From a virus, in IMG/VR virus record IMGVR_UViG_3300042559_001825, positions 1-37,681 of that record: a stretch of 37,681 nt of DNA; one strand, written 5' to 3'. Below, in pieces: positions 28,272-36,246 of this stretch (the first letter of the stretch is position 1; every line of letters starts with the position of its first letter). A program made the position numbers and the translations under genes. Under the pieces are notes generated by a model. The model was not told the origin of the DNA. It ran no database searches and saw only the letters and a program-made list of their open reading frames with translations.

Positions 28272-29153
28272 ATGAATTTACAAGAAATAGCAATAGAGAT
28301 AAATGAGTTACTCGAAAGTAGAAGAAAAGAGTTAGACTTAACATTCGTTGAAGAGGAACACATTTATTATATGAGAGATACGGAAGGGGTGTTAAGAAAA
28401 ACATTCCCATCCGTATCTAAATTAATTAAAAAATTCCATAAAGCTTTCGATGCTGAAGGTATGTCACTTAGAATGTGTAAAGGTGATCCTGAAGCTGCCG
28501 CACTTTTAAGAGAAGAATGGAAACAATCTGGAACCTACGCAACTAATATGGGTAGTCGTGTTCACTTTGAATTAGAGAATGACACTATTTCTCGTTTCGG
28601 TGATTATAAAGAAGTTAGACAACCCATATTTGAATGTGACGAAGCTCAATTATTGAGAAGTGACAGTATGATTAAAGCGGGAAAGGAATTTCTTGATTTA
28701 ATGATTGAACGAGGAGCAATACTTTTGGATACTGAAATCGTGTTAGGTGATAATGAATTAGGTTACACAGGACAACCTGATAAAGTTTGGTTAATGTTCA
28801 ACAAAGACAAAACGGATTTTGGAATTGTAATTACAGATTGGAAAACAAACCAACCTAAAAACTTTGAAGTACAACATTACACGGGTAAAATGTACGCACC
28901 ATTCAATCAATACCATGATACTGCACTTGGACATTATTATTTACAGTTACCACTCTACGCTAGATTGTTACTTAAAATGTTGAAGGGAACTAAGTACGAA
29001 AACTTAAAATTATTAGGATGTGTTGTAATTTTATTGAAAGACGATGGAACATATCAAGAATATAAAGTACCTTCGCAGGTAAACAATACGGTTTTAAATT
29101 TAGACTTAACGAAATATATCGATTATGGTAAAAAAGGTTATACATATCGCTGA
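28272..29153 (+). CDS. RecB/Cas4-like PD-(D/E)XK nuclease
   Basis: A 293-aa nuclease with the RecB-family order of motifs: H98 in SRVHFELE, E155 in DTEIVLGD, D170 in YTGQPDKVW, D189 and K191 in VITDWKTN, and Q225 to Y229 in YYLQLPLYA. This family degrades or trims DNA ends, and phage members work in recombination-dependent replication or host DNA breakdown. The four-Cys iron-sulfur cluster of Cas4 is not seen. The gene overlaps the SbcD-like gene by 29 bases in another frame, so the two are likely co-translated and may act together on DNA ends. Confidence 0.82.
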   Translation: MNLQEIAIEINELLESRRKELDLTFVEEEHIYYMRDTEGVLRKTFPSVSKLIKKFHKAFDAEGMSLRMCKGDPEAAALLREEWKQSGTYATNMGSRVHFELENDTISRFGDYKEVRQPIFECDEAQLLRSDSMIKAGKEFLDLMIERGAILLDTEIVLGDNELGYTGQPDKVWLMFNKDKTDFGIVITDWKTNQPKNFEVQHYTGKMYAPFNQYHDTALGHYYLQLPLYARLLLKMLKGTKYENLKLLGCVVILLKDDGTYQEYKVPSQVNNTVLNLDLTKYIDYGKKGYTYR

Positions 29154-29943
29154 TATACACATCAGAACGATTCAAATGCATGAATTGTATAAAAGACAGT
29201 TTGATGCACTTATTGAAGAAATTAAAGAACATTCAGTTAAATGGACAGATGAGGGTATATCGCACAACGAAATTAGAATTGTTATTGCGGGTGATATCGC
29301 ACATCAAAAAATTAATATCTCAAATGAACAACTCCTTTTAACTAGTTGGTTCTTGAGAGAATTGGCGTCATACGGTAAAGTTGTTATCATTCCTGGTAAT
29401 CACGATTTTTTAGAAAACAACACTCAACGATTAGATAGTATTACTCCAGTTGTTGAATTGTTAAACAATGAAAATATCGTTTACCATAAAGACAGTGGTG
29501 TTTATTCAGATGAAAATGTTAATTGGGTGGTGTACTCGTTATATCAACATAATGCACGACCTGAATTCACAAAGGAAGAAGGTAAGTTTCACATTGGATT
29601 ATTCCATAGTCCAATCCAAGGTATGTCAACCGATATGGGATTTCAATTTGAAGATTCATATGACCAACTAAATTTTGTTGGGTTGGATTTACTGCTTTGT
29701 GGTGACATTCATAAAAGACAAACCTTCACATTACCTGAAGGTGGTAAGGGTGTTATGATTGGTTCATTAATACAACAGAACTTTGGTGAAACAGTTAAAC
29801 ATCACGGATACGGTATTTATGATATTGAAACGGACAACTACAGTTTCCACGATATGGATAATGAACAACCGTTTCTACACTTTAAAATAAACGACATAAA
29901 TGACATTGAAAATGAAAAAGAAGAACTCGTTAACCTTGGATAA
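29125..29943 (+). CDS. SbcD/Mre11-like nuclease (T4 gp47-type)
   Basis: A 272-aa calcineurin-like phosphoesterase, the nuclease subunit of the SbcCD/Mre11-Rad50 complex. The metal-binding motifs are all present: D10 and H12 in HIADIHI, D57 in IAGDIAH, GNHD at 91-94, H161 in LFHSPIQG, and D194/H196 in CGDIHKRQ. It is shorter than E. coli SbcD and T4 gp47, so the C-terminal cap is reduced. The partner ATPase gene lies about 1.4 kb downstream, separated by three small genes. It would process double-strand ends for recombination-driven replication. The ATG is inside the end of the RecB-like gene. Confidence 0.88.
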   Translation: MVKKVIHIADIHIRTIQMHELYKRQFDALIEEIKEHSVKWTDEGISHNEIRIVIAGDIAHQKINISNEQLLLTSWFLRELASYGKVVIIPGNHDFLENNTQRLDSITPVVELLNNENIVYHKDSGVYSDENVNWVVYSLYQHNARPEFTKEEGKFHIGLFHSPIQGMSTDMGFQFEDSYDQLNFVGLDLLLCGDIHKRQTFTLPEGGKGVMIGSLIQQNFGETVKHHGYGIYDIETDNYSFHDMDNEQPFLHFKINDINDIENEKEELVNLG

Positions 29944-30424
29944 TGAATTTCTTCTTTATTGTGAGATAAATGGAGTTGAAAATATTGAGAAACTTGCAAA
30001 GGAAACCTTCGAGAGAGGGTTTTCTTTATTAAAGTATGGTGAAACCCCAACAGGTAATAGTACTATAAAAGAAAAAATTGTTGAGGTTGTCAAAGAAGTT
30101 ATCGTTGAGAAGCAATTACCTCCTGAAATAAAATACATAGATAGGGAAGTTATTAGAGAGGTCCCCATTGAAAAGATTGTGGAGATAATAAAAGAAGTAC
30201 CAATACAAATTAAAGGGGATACACAAGTTATAACCAAAGAAATCATCAAAGAAGTCCCAGTGGAGAAGATTGTTGAAATTACAAACAACGATGAAATAGA
30301 AAGACTCCTCAAAAAGAATTCCGAATTGGAAACAGAATTGGGAAATATTAAAACATCATTAGAGAAATTCAATAAAGCCACCTATATGAAAAATAGTGAC
30401 TTGGGTAGTTTATATAGCGAATAA
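29900..30424 (+). CDS. Hypothetical protein with KEVPxEK repeats
   Basis: A 174-aa protein overlapping the end of the SbcD-like gene by 44 bases; a second ATG at 29912 is an equally good start. Residues about 50-135 carry imperfect repeats of the form (K/R)EV(P/I)(V/I)EKIVEI, and residues 135-162 are predicted coiled coil (LLKKNSELETELGNI). Such Val/Glu/Lys repeats give extended rod-like proteins. There is no enzyme motif. Sitting between SbcD and SbcC suggests a scaffold or regulator of that complex, but this is only positional evidence. Confidence 0.7.
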   Translation: MTLKMKKKNSLTLDNEFLLYCEINGVENIEKLAKETFERGFSLLKYGETPTGNSTIKEKIVEVVKEVIVEKQLPPEIKYIDREVIREVPIEKIVEIIKEVPIQIKGDTQVITKEIIKEVPVEKIVEITNNDEIERLLKKNSELETELGNIKTSLEKFNKATYMKNSDLGSLYSE

Positions 30425-30456
30425 TTTCTTTTTCTCAAAAAAATAGTTTATAATTT
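30425..30456 (+). promoter_or_regulatory. Host-like promoter before the 101-aa membrane gene
   Basis: TTTC (30425-30428), 20 bases, then TATAATTT (30449-30456), with the ATG 16 bases on. The DNA around the downstream box (AAAATAGTTTATA) is also found before the small-RNA unit at 26673-26684. Confidence 0.45.
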
Positions 30457-30471
30457 AATAAAAACAATACT

Positions 30472-30777
30472 ATGGTTTTATTAACGTTATGGGCATTTAT
30501 TGCTTACGGATTCACATCTATACTTGTATGGGGATCTATTTTTGAAAGTACTAGATTATTCATTAAAAGTAAATCAAAATTTTTTGGTGATTTAATCTCT
30601 TGTACATTATGTACCTCAACTTGGGTTGGATTTTTTATGTCAATATGTCTTGGTGGAATATCCTCAAGAATTTTAGACATACATTGGTTACCAAGTATTT
30701 TCTTTGATGGTATGTTTACCGCTGGCTCAGTATGGGCAATAAACTCGATAGTTGAATACTTCGAGGAAAAAAGATAA
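30472..30777 (+). CDS. Small membrane protein, DUF1360-like
   Basis: A 101-aa protein with about three hydrophobic segments: residues 4-22, 46-62 and 76-92. The central LISCTLCTSTWVGFF with C44 and C47 resembles the CxxC-plus-WxGF signature of the DUF1360 family of small membrane proteins found in phages and bacteria, whose function is not known. It has its own promoter-like pair and lies 10 bases ahead of the next gene. It could act in lysis, envelope change or exclusion. The family call is from motif resemblance. Confidence 0.72.
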   Translation: MVLLTLWAFIAYGFTSILVWGSIFESTRLFIKSKSKFFGDLISCTLCTSTWVGFFMSICLGGISSRILDIHWLPSIFFDGMFTAGSVWAINSIVEYFEEKR

Positions 30778-30786
30778 AAAGAATTA

Positions 30787-31362
30787 ATGGCAATTTTAAC
30801 AGGAACTTCTTATGATGATACGAGGGTTAGAAATTTTATAATTAACTTTTGTTTAGAACAATGGGGTATGAAATTAAAAACAAATGATGAATTATATAAA
30901 ATTGATTTATTAGGTGTTGACGATTCGTTATTGGGTGTAGAAGTCGAACATGGAAAATGGAAAAATAACTTTTGGGAAGATGACAATTATTCATTAATTT
31001 CGGAGCAGAATTTTAGAACAGTTAACATTCCAGCTAGAAAAGAAAAATACTGGTTGGAAAGTTTTGAAAGTAGAAAAAAACTTATTGACAATCCAAGTCA
31101 CAATAAGAATATTTTTATGAGAACTAATAAGGACTTTACTCAAGTCATAGTTATTAGACCTGAAACGGTTAAAAATTCTAAAAAGTGTATAAGGACAAAA
31201 TTCCAACCAAAAAATAGTAACGAGGTTGAGAATTGGTTATCGTTTAGAAGAGAAGATGTTGAAACTTATAATTTGATTGATGGTAAGTTTATATTAGAAC
31301 AAGATGAAAACAAAAATTTAATAAAAAAAATATGGTTTACAATAACCCATTTATTAAAGTAA
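30787..31362 (+). CDS. Hypothetical protein with possible PD-(D/E)XK-like core
   Basis: A 191-aa protein overlapping the SbcC-like gene by 31 bases. Near the N-terminus it has KIDLLGVDDSLLGVEVEHGKW, which has the spacing of a PD-(D/E)XK nuclease core (Asp in a first strand, then an E-x-E strand and a Lys), followed by a helix and a NIPARKEKYW strand. That would suit a small endonuclease or a DNA-end-binding factor. The rest is charged and unrecognised. The nuclease suggestion is weak because a full set of supporting motifs is not visible. Confidence 0.7.
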   Translation: MAILTGTSYDDTRVRNFIINFCLEQWGMKLKTNDELYKIDLLGVDDSLLGVEVEHGKWKNNFWEDDNYSLISEQNFRTVNIPARKEKYWLESFESRKKLIDNPSHNKNIFMRTNKDFTQVIVIRPETVKNSKKCIRTKFQPKNSNEVENWLSFRREDVETYNLIDGKFILEQDENKNLIKKIWFTITHLLK

Positions 31363-33674
31363 CCTGGGAAGATACCCCGGAGAACTTCACCCCTGAAAAA
31401 ATCAGAAGAGTTAAATCTTATTTTCAAGACAAATACAAAGGAAAGAACATTCAGGTTATAACTAAGAGTTTGGTTAACACTTCCGATGTGCAATTACAAT
31501 CGTTAGAAGCGTCCGACAGTATCTTAGATAATCAGTATCAAAAAAGTCTAATGAAGGATTTTATTAAAGAAAATAAAATCACTACTAAATGGGACTTAAT
31601 TGATAGATTAGATAATAGAGTTAACGGTGAGATTGATAAATTAAATCAGAATAAAGTCCGTTACAATAAATGGTACATTAAGAAGATTGAATTTTCTAAT
31701 TTTTTATCTTTTGGTGAAGACAATGTAATCGATTATACCGCATTAGATGGTATCACCGTTATCGAATCAACACCAAAGAACTTCGGAGGTAAGTCCACAT
31801 CTTCAGTTGATTTATTAATGTTCCTATTTTTCAATTCAACAACTAAGACTAAAACGGCAATTGAGATATTCAATAAGTTTAGTGATAAAGATGAATTGAG
31901 TGTTAGAGGTGAAATCACAATTGATGGTGACGATTATTTTATTGAGAGAAAGTTATCAAGAAAGAAAACTAAAGTAGGTGAATACAACGTAACCAACAAA
32001 CTTGAATTCTATAAGAAGAAAGAAGACGGTACAGTTGAAAACTTAACCGGTGAACAAAGAAGAGAAACTGAAGCATTTATTGCGTCTGCAATTGGTAGTG
32101 AAGAAGATTTCTTAGCAACCATTATGACCACAGGTAATAATTTGGAACAATTAATTGAATCCAAACCAACCGCACGTGGACAAATTCTAACTAAGTTTAT
32201 GGGGTTAGAAAGTTTAAAGGTAAAAGAGGATATCGCAAAGGGAATATACAATGATTGGAGCAGAAAGCTGGTATCTAATACATACAACATTACTCAATTG
32301 GAGATTGATAATACCAACTATCAAGACAGTATTACCAATTCAGAGAATGAGAATGAAAGATTAAATGGTGAACTAACTAGATTAGATAAACATCTAAAAG
32401 AATTAGAAGGTAGAAGAGACACGGTATTAGGTTCTCGTAACAACGATATTGACAGAGAGTTAATCAACACCAACCCAACACTATTGGAAAGAGAGATTAA
32501 CGATTTAAAATCACTAAAAAATAGTAGTCAAGTAAATGCTGATACCGTAAGTGTTATTGAACCTTCAAAATATTATGACGAAGACCAACATAAAGAGTTA
32601 AGAGGTCAAATGGCAGATTTGCAAGGAATCGATGTTGCGGCAAAATATGAGAAAGGGGAGAAAGAAAAGTTAATCAAAAAATTTGAGGAGGGAACCGTTT
32701 GTCCAACTTGTAATCGAGCATTAGACGAAGTTGACCATACCGAAGAAATTGAAAAGATTAAAAAAGAAATTGAGGAGATTACTAAAGATATTGAATTAAA
32801 TAAAATTCAATTTGACCTATTAAAAGAACAGTCCAATAGTTTAGAAGCGTTAAGAGCTGAATTCGACACCTACGAGAGAAACAAACTTCGTAAGGCTCGT
32901 TATGAATTGGAAGTAGAACAAAAACAATTAGAAATTGATTCTAAACAATTGAAGTTAGACCGTTATGATGACAATAAAAAGAAATTAGAGGAGAATCAAA
33001 AAATTGATGCTGAAGTTATTGCGTTAAGAACTAAAATTGATACCACCACCGCTGATATTAGAATTGCAAATAGTACGGTTGAAAAACACAAATCGAATAT
33101 TACGTCGATGGGTGAAAAAATTGCAGTTAATAATGATTTGATTACTAAAATTAAAGGTGAGGAGGAACTTGGGGGAGTATTTAAAACTTACTTAACGATT
33201 TACGGTAAGAATGGTATATCAAAACTGATTATGAAGAATATGATTCCATTATTAAATCAGGAGTTGTATCGTCTATTGGTTGATAGTTGTCATTTTATAT
33301 TAGAATTAAATGTAAACGATAAGAACGAGGTTGAATTCTTAATGATTGATACCGAGACAAGAGTTGTTAAACCATTAAACGCGGGTTCGGGGTATGAAAA
33401 AACAATTTCATCTTTAGCACTTAGATCTGTATTAACTAAAATTTCATCGTTACCAAAACCAAATATTGTTGTTATGGATGAGGTGTTCGGTAAAGTTGCG
33501 GATGAGAATCTTGAAATGGTCGGAGAGTTCTTTAAAAAGATTAAGGATTACTTTGAACATATTATAGTTATTTCTCATAACCCTTTGATACGTAACTGGT
33601 CAGATAATATTATTATGATTAAAAAAGATGATAATATATCGTCTATTGATTATATCACCACAAAAATTTCATAG
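31332..33674 (+). CDS. SbcC/Rad50-like ATPase (T4 gp46-type)
   Basis: A 780-aa SMC-type ATPase that would pair with the SbcD-like nuclease on DNA ends. After an unusual 113-residue N-terminal extension comes the family start (IKKIEFSNFLSFGE), then a degenerate Walker A ending GGKST at 152-156 (FGGKST in place of GxGKST). Long coiled coils flank a zinc hook with C457 and C460 (VCPTCNRAL). The C-terminal half has the signature region (NAGSGYEKTISSLALR), Walker B with D716 and E717 (VVMDEVFG) and an H-loop (VISHNP). It is longer than T4 gp46 (560 aa). The ATG lies inside the upstream gene. Confidence 0.9.
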   Translation: MVYNNPFIKVTWEDTPENFTPEKIRRVKSYFQDKYKGKNIQVITKSLVNTSDVQLQSLEASDSILDNQYQKSLMKDFIKENKITTKWDLIDRLDNRVNGEIDKLNQNKVRYNKWYIKKIEFSNFLSFGEDNVIDYTALDGITVIESTPKNFGGKSTSSVDLLMFLFFNSTTKTKTAIEIFNKFSDKDELSVRGEITIDGDDYFIERKLSRKKTKVGEYNVTNKLEFYKKKEDGTVENLTGEQRRETEAFIASAIGSEEDFLATIMTTGNNLEQLIESKPTARGQILTKFMGLESLKVKEDIAKGIYNDWSRKLVSNTYNITQLEIDNTNYQDSITNSENENERLNGELTRLDKHLKELEGRRDTVLGSRNNDIDRELINTNPTLLEREINDLKSLKNSSQVNADTVSVIEPSKYYDEDQHKELRGQMADLQGIDVAAKYEKGEKEKLIKKFEEGTVCPTCNRALDEVDHTEEIEKIKKEIEEITKDIELNKIQFDLLKEQSNSLEALRAEFDTYERNKLRKARYELEVEQKQLEIDSKQLKLDRYDDNKKKLEENQKIDAEVIALRTKIDTTTADIRIANSTVEKHKSNITSMGEKIAVNNDLITKIKGEEELGGVFKTYLTIYGKNGISKLIMKNMIPLLNQELYRLLVDSCHFILELNVNDKNEVEFLMIDTETRVVKPLNAGSGYEKTISSLALRSVLTKISSLPKPNIVVMDEVFGKVADENLEMVGEFFKKIKDYFEHIIVISHNPLIRNWSDNIIMIKKDDNISSIDYITTKIS

Positions 33675-33698
33675 TTTAAAATAAAATTATTACATTTG
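33667..33698 (+). promoter_or_regulatory. Host-like promoter of the clpP gene
   Basis: TTTC (33667-33670), 20 bases, then TACATTTG (33691-33698), which is a perfect match to the Bacteroidota TAnnTTTG box. The ATG is 23 bases downstream, giving a leader of about 15 bases. The upstream box overlaps the end of the SbcC-like gene. Confidence 0.6.
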
Positions 33699-33720
33699 TA
33701 CAACAATAAAAACTTATAAT

Positions 33721-34395
33721 ATGACACCAAACGATTACAAAGGTTTCGGTCTATTCGCTAAAGACCACGGAGTTAGTTCAATGAACTTACACAACTACAA
33801 CAAAAGAGTGGAAAACAGTTTAACCCCATATATTTTGGAGGAAAGACAAATGAATGTTACCGCAATGGACGTATTTTCACGTTTGATGATGGAACGTATC
33901 ATTTGGGTAGCTGGGGAGGTTAATGATCACATGTCAACCATTGTACAGGCTCAATTGATGTTCTTGGATAGTATTGATAGAAATGACATTACAATGCACA
34001 TTGACAGTCCAGGAGGTTCGGTTAAATCGGGATTATCCATGGTAGATGTTATGGAATATATTAATTCCGATATCCGTACCATTAACACGGGTATGGCGGC
34101 TTCTATGGGTTCAGTCCTACTTGGGGCAGGAACTAAAGGTAAACGTGGTTCCTTGAGGTTCTCACGTACTATGTTACACCAATCTTCAGGGGGTGCAGGT
34201 GGAAATATCCAAGATGCTCGTATCACTATGATAGAGTGGGAGAAAATCAATGATACATTATTTGAGTTATTGGGTGGATATTGTGGTAAAGACGCTGAAA
34301 CCGTAAAAAATGATGCAAGTCGAGATTTATGGTTGGGAGCCCAAGAGGCTCTGGATTACGGGATTATCGATGAGATAGTTAAGAAAAAAAGTTAA
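33721..34395 (+). CDS. ClpP-family serine protease
   Basis: A 224-aa ClpP-like peptidase. The oxyanion strand is HIDSPGGS (93-100). The catalytic Ser is S128 in TGMAASMGS, His is H153 in TMLHQSS, and Asp is D202 in ASRDLWLG. The spacings of 25 and 49 residues equal those of E. coli ClpP. The N-terminus is longer than a mature ClpP. Phage ClpP-type proteases often act as head maturation enzymes, but here the gene is far from any capsid gene and has its own promoter and terminator. It could instead process phage or host proteins, perhaps with a host Clp ATPase. Confidence 0.88.
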   Translation: MTPNDYKGFGLFAKDHGVSSMNLHNYNKRVENSLTPYILEERQMNVTAMDVFSRLMMERIIWVAGEVNDHMSTIVQAQLMFLDSIDRNDITMHIDSPGGSVKSGLSMVDVMEYINSDIRTINTGMAASMGSVLLGAGTKGKRGSLRFSRTMLHQSSGGAGGNIQDARITMIEWEKINDTLFELLGGYCGKDAETVKNDASRDLWLGAQEALDYGIIDEIVKKKS

Positions 34396-34400
34396 TATGA

Positions 34401-34429
34401 AAGGGGACGAAAGTCCCCTTCTTTATTTT
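34401..34429 (+). terminator. Intrinsic terminator after clpP
   Basis: AGGGGAC and GTCCCCT form a perfect 7-bp stem closed by a GAAA tetraloop, followed by TCTTTATTTT. It lies 6 bases after the clpP stop, so clpP appears to be a single-gene transcription unit between its own promoter and this hairpin. Confidence 0.9.
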
Positions 34430-34433
34430 CCCA

Positions 34434-34441
34434 TATTTATA
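34434..34441 (+). promoter_or_regulatory. TATTTATA late-promoter-like motif
   Basis: TATTTATA lies just after the clpP terminator and 13 bases before the ATG at 34455. Its place between a terminator and a new gene supports promoter function. Confidence 0.55.
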
Positions 34442-34454
34442 ATAAAAACTAAAT

Positions 34455-34793
34455 ATGAAATCAAACAAGACTACAATCCTATTAATTTTGATTGCTTGTT
34501 TAGCGGCATATACCATTTTTCAGAATCAGGGGATAAAGACCGATGTGAAGGGGTATAATGCTAAAATCGACTCCATTCAAAAAGAAGTGGATTCGGTTTA
34601 TGCCGTTAATAAAGAAATCGATAACCAAATTGAAAAAGTTGACAATCACATAGTTAACGTCGAAAAAGACGTTCAAAGTGTGGTTAAGAACATAACTATA
34701 ATTAAAAACGAAACAGATGAAAAAGTTAATATTATTACTACTATTGGTAACAGTGAGCTTGAGCAGTTATTCGCAGACAGATACAACAATTAA
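34455..34793 (+). CDS. Small membrane-anchored coiled-coil protein (spanin-like candidate)
   Basis: A 112-aa protein with an N-terminal hydrophobic segment (residues 7-22) preceded by Lys residues, then a charged helix predicted to be coiled coil (residues about 35-95). LIAC at 12-15 fits a lipobox, so the protein may be a lipoprotein instead of having an uncleaved anchor. The last 77 bases overlap the next gene in another frame, with that gene's signal peptide encoded inside this one. This small anchored-helix plus overlapping secreted partner arrangement resembles Rz/Rz1 spanins, but the family is not proven. Confidence 0.7.
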   Translation: MKSNKTTILLILIACLAAYTIFQNQGIKTDVKGYNAKIDSIQKEVDSVYAVNKEIDNQIEKVDNHIVNVEKDVQSVVKNITIIKNETDEKVNIITTIGNSELEQLFADRYNN

Positions 34794-35136
34794 TCGAGAC
34801 ACCACAAAAGTCATTTTATCAACAAGAGTGGCAAGATTGGTTTATCAAGACTTAATTCGTTATGACGGTGCTAAGTTAGAAATTGTTGAATTAAACAAAA
34901 TGGTTGGTTTAAAAGACCAACAAATATTTTCTTTTAAAGAAAAGGATGAACTTAAAAATCAGAAAATTGGTAACTTGGAATTAATTATTACAAAGAAAGA
35001 TGAACAATTTTCACTTGAAAGACTGAAATCAGAAAGTCTTTTAAAAGAATTAAAAGCTCAGAGAACAAAGACATTCTTCTATAAAGTAGGTTCATTTGTT
35101 GGAATAATTGCAACGTCTATACTTTTATTAAAATAA
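34717..35136 (+). CDS. Exported protein with C-terminal membrane anchor, overlapping the upstream gene
   Basis: A 139-aa protein. Residues 1-19 form a signal peptide (MKKLILLLLLVTVSLSSYS) with likely cleavage before Gln20 and no lipobox Cys. The middle is a charged coiled-coil helix (residues about 50-110), and residues 117-137 are a C-terminal transmembrane segment. The ATG is within the upstream gene in a different frame, so the two genes are probably made together. The pair, with the next gene two bases downstream, could be a lysis or envelope-spanning cassette. The domain family is not recognised with certainty. Confidence 0.72.
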   Translation: MKKLILLLLLVTVSLSSYSQTDTTINRDTTKVILSTRVARLVYQDLIRYDGAKLEIVELNKMVGLKDQQIFSFKEKDELKNQKIGNLELIITKKDEQFSLERLKSESLLKELKAQRTKTFFYKVGSFVGIIATSILLLK

Positions 35137-35137
35137 A

Positions 35138-35779
35138 ATGAAGAAATACATTAACACCAAGAACATTATAATTGTTATATTAATAATTCTTTTGTTCTTG
35201 GTATTCCTTAACCCAGGTGGATACGTTCCTATGAGAACAAAGTATGTACCAAAAATTGACTCCATACCATATGCGGTCCACGACACTATTTCTGTGGACT
35301 CATTAGTGGAAGTTGAGGTTGAGGTTGAAGTACCATATGAGGTTGAGAAAAGGGTGGAAATACCTGTTATACAATCCGTTGATACTATGGAAATATTGAA
35401 AGTGTTCTACACTAAGAATATTCAAAAAAATGTATTAAATTTACCTAATGGTGTTGGGACAATTACGTTGACCGACACTATTGTTCAAAACAAAATAGTT
35501 GGGACATCATTTGATTCTAAAATCAAAAAACAAATTGTAAGAGACACCCTTCGTTTACCTGAAGAGAAGAAAAATAAAGTTTACTTTGGTGTTACCACAC
35601 AAGTAGACAGACCAAACTTCATTAATGGTATGGGTATGGGTTTATTATATCAAACCAAAGAGGATAAAATTTTTAAAGTTGGAGTTGGTGTAAACAATTG
35701 GGTGAAAGATGGTGTGAATGGTACGTTTACCCCATATGTTGACGCCGGAATCTATTGGAAGATTAAAGTAAGACGATAA
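35138..35779 (+). CDS. Membrane-anchored protein with Val/Glu repeats and beta C-terminus
   Basis: A 213-aa protein that starts two bases after the stop of the previous gene. Residues about 9-26 form one transmembrane helix with a positive N-terminus, so most of the chain is expected in the periplasm. Residues about 55-75 carry a VEVEVEVPYEVEKRVEIP repeat. The C-terminal 65 residues alternate in a beta pattern with many Gly (VYFGVTTQVD, GMGMGLLYQ, VGVGVNNW), ending in basic residues. It may complete an envelope-associated cassette with the two genes upstream. No named family is claimed. Confidence 0.7.
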   Translation: MKKYINTKNIIIVILIILLFLVFLNPGGYVPMRTKYVPKIDSIPYAVHDTISVDSLVEVEVEVEVPYEVEKRVEIPVIQSVDTMEILKVFYTKNIQKNVLNLPNGVGTITLTDTIVQNKIVGTSFDSKIKKQIVRDTLRLPEEKKNKVYFGVTTQVDRPNFINGMGMGLLYQTKEDKIFKVGVGVNNWVKDGVNGTFTPYVDAGIYWKIKVRR

Positions 35780-35783
35780 TACT

Positions 35784-36227
35784 ATGAAGACATTCATACT
35801 TTTTATCTTTGGGACTTTCGAAGACCACGAAGATATTGCATTTTTTTGTACGGAAATTTTAGGTAGTTCAACCGCCGTAAAATCATTAAAGTATGTTATT
35901 GAAAGTTCACAAAATATAATTGTTATATTTGATTCTGAATTGGAACATAAAGAACTATCTCAAGAACTTTATGAAACACTAGTAAGTGACGTAGTAAAAT
36001 TTTATTTTATGTTTGAAAGGTCGTCATTAGTTTGTGCACACTTACCTGAACAGGTTAAGGATTTTATATTTAAACCTTTACCAGACTCATCTGCGATTGA
36101 AATTAATTACATAAAAAATACCCCCGAAGAATTGGACTTGGATGAGGTTCTAGACAAAATAGAAAAGATGGGGATGAGCAGTTTAACAGACGAAGAAAAA
36201 AATTTCCTTGATAATTTTGATAATTGA
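35784..36227 (+). CDS. Hypothetical protein with Bacteroidota-type C-terminal motif
   Basis: A 147-aa acidic protein, four bases after the previous stop. The first 90 residues alternate hydrophobic strands and helices (TFILFIFGTF, NIIVIFDSE). The C-terminal 28 residues (DLDEVLDKIEKMGMSSLTD, then EEKNFLDNF) match a short helical motif of the form LDKIxxxGxxSLTxEEKxFL that is common at the C-terminus of diverse Bacteroidota proteins. That supports the host inference, though its function is not known. It lies directly before the promoter of the sigma gene. Confidence 0.7.
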   Translation: MKTFILFIFGTFEDHEDIAFFCTEILGSSTAVKSLKYVIESSQNIIVIFDSELEHKELSQELYETLVSDVVKFYFMFERSSLVCAHLPEQVKDFIFKPLPDSSAIEINYIKNTPEELDLDEVLDKIEKMGMSSLTDEEKNFLDNFDN

Positions 36228-36246
36228 TTTTTATTGTTTATCTTTA
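36216..36246 (+). promoter_or_regulatory. Host-like promoter of the sigma-factor gene
   Basis: TTTG (36216-36219), 19 bases, then TATCTTTA (36239-36246; one mismatch to TAnnTTTG). It begins within the last codons of the upstream gene. The downstream box lies inside the 13-bp inverted repeat at 36229-36265. Confidence 0.5.
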
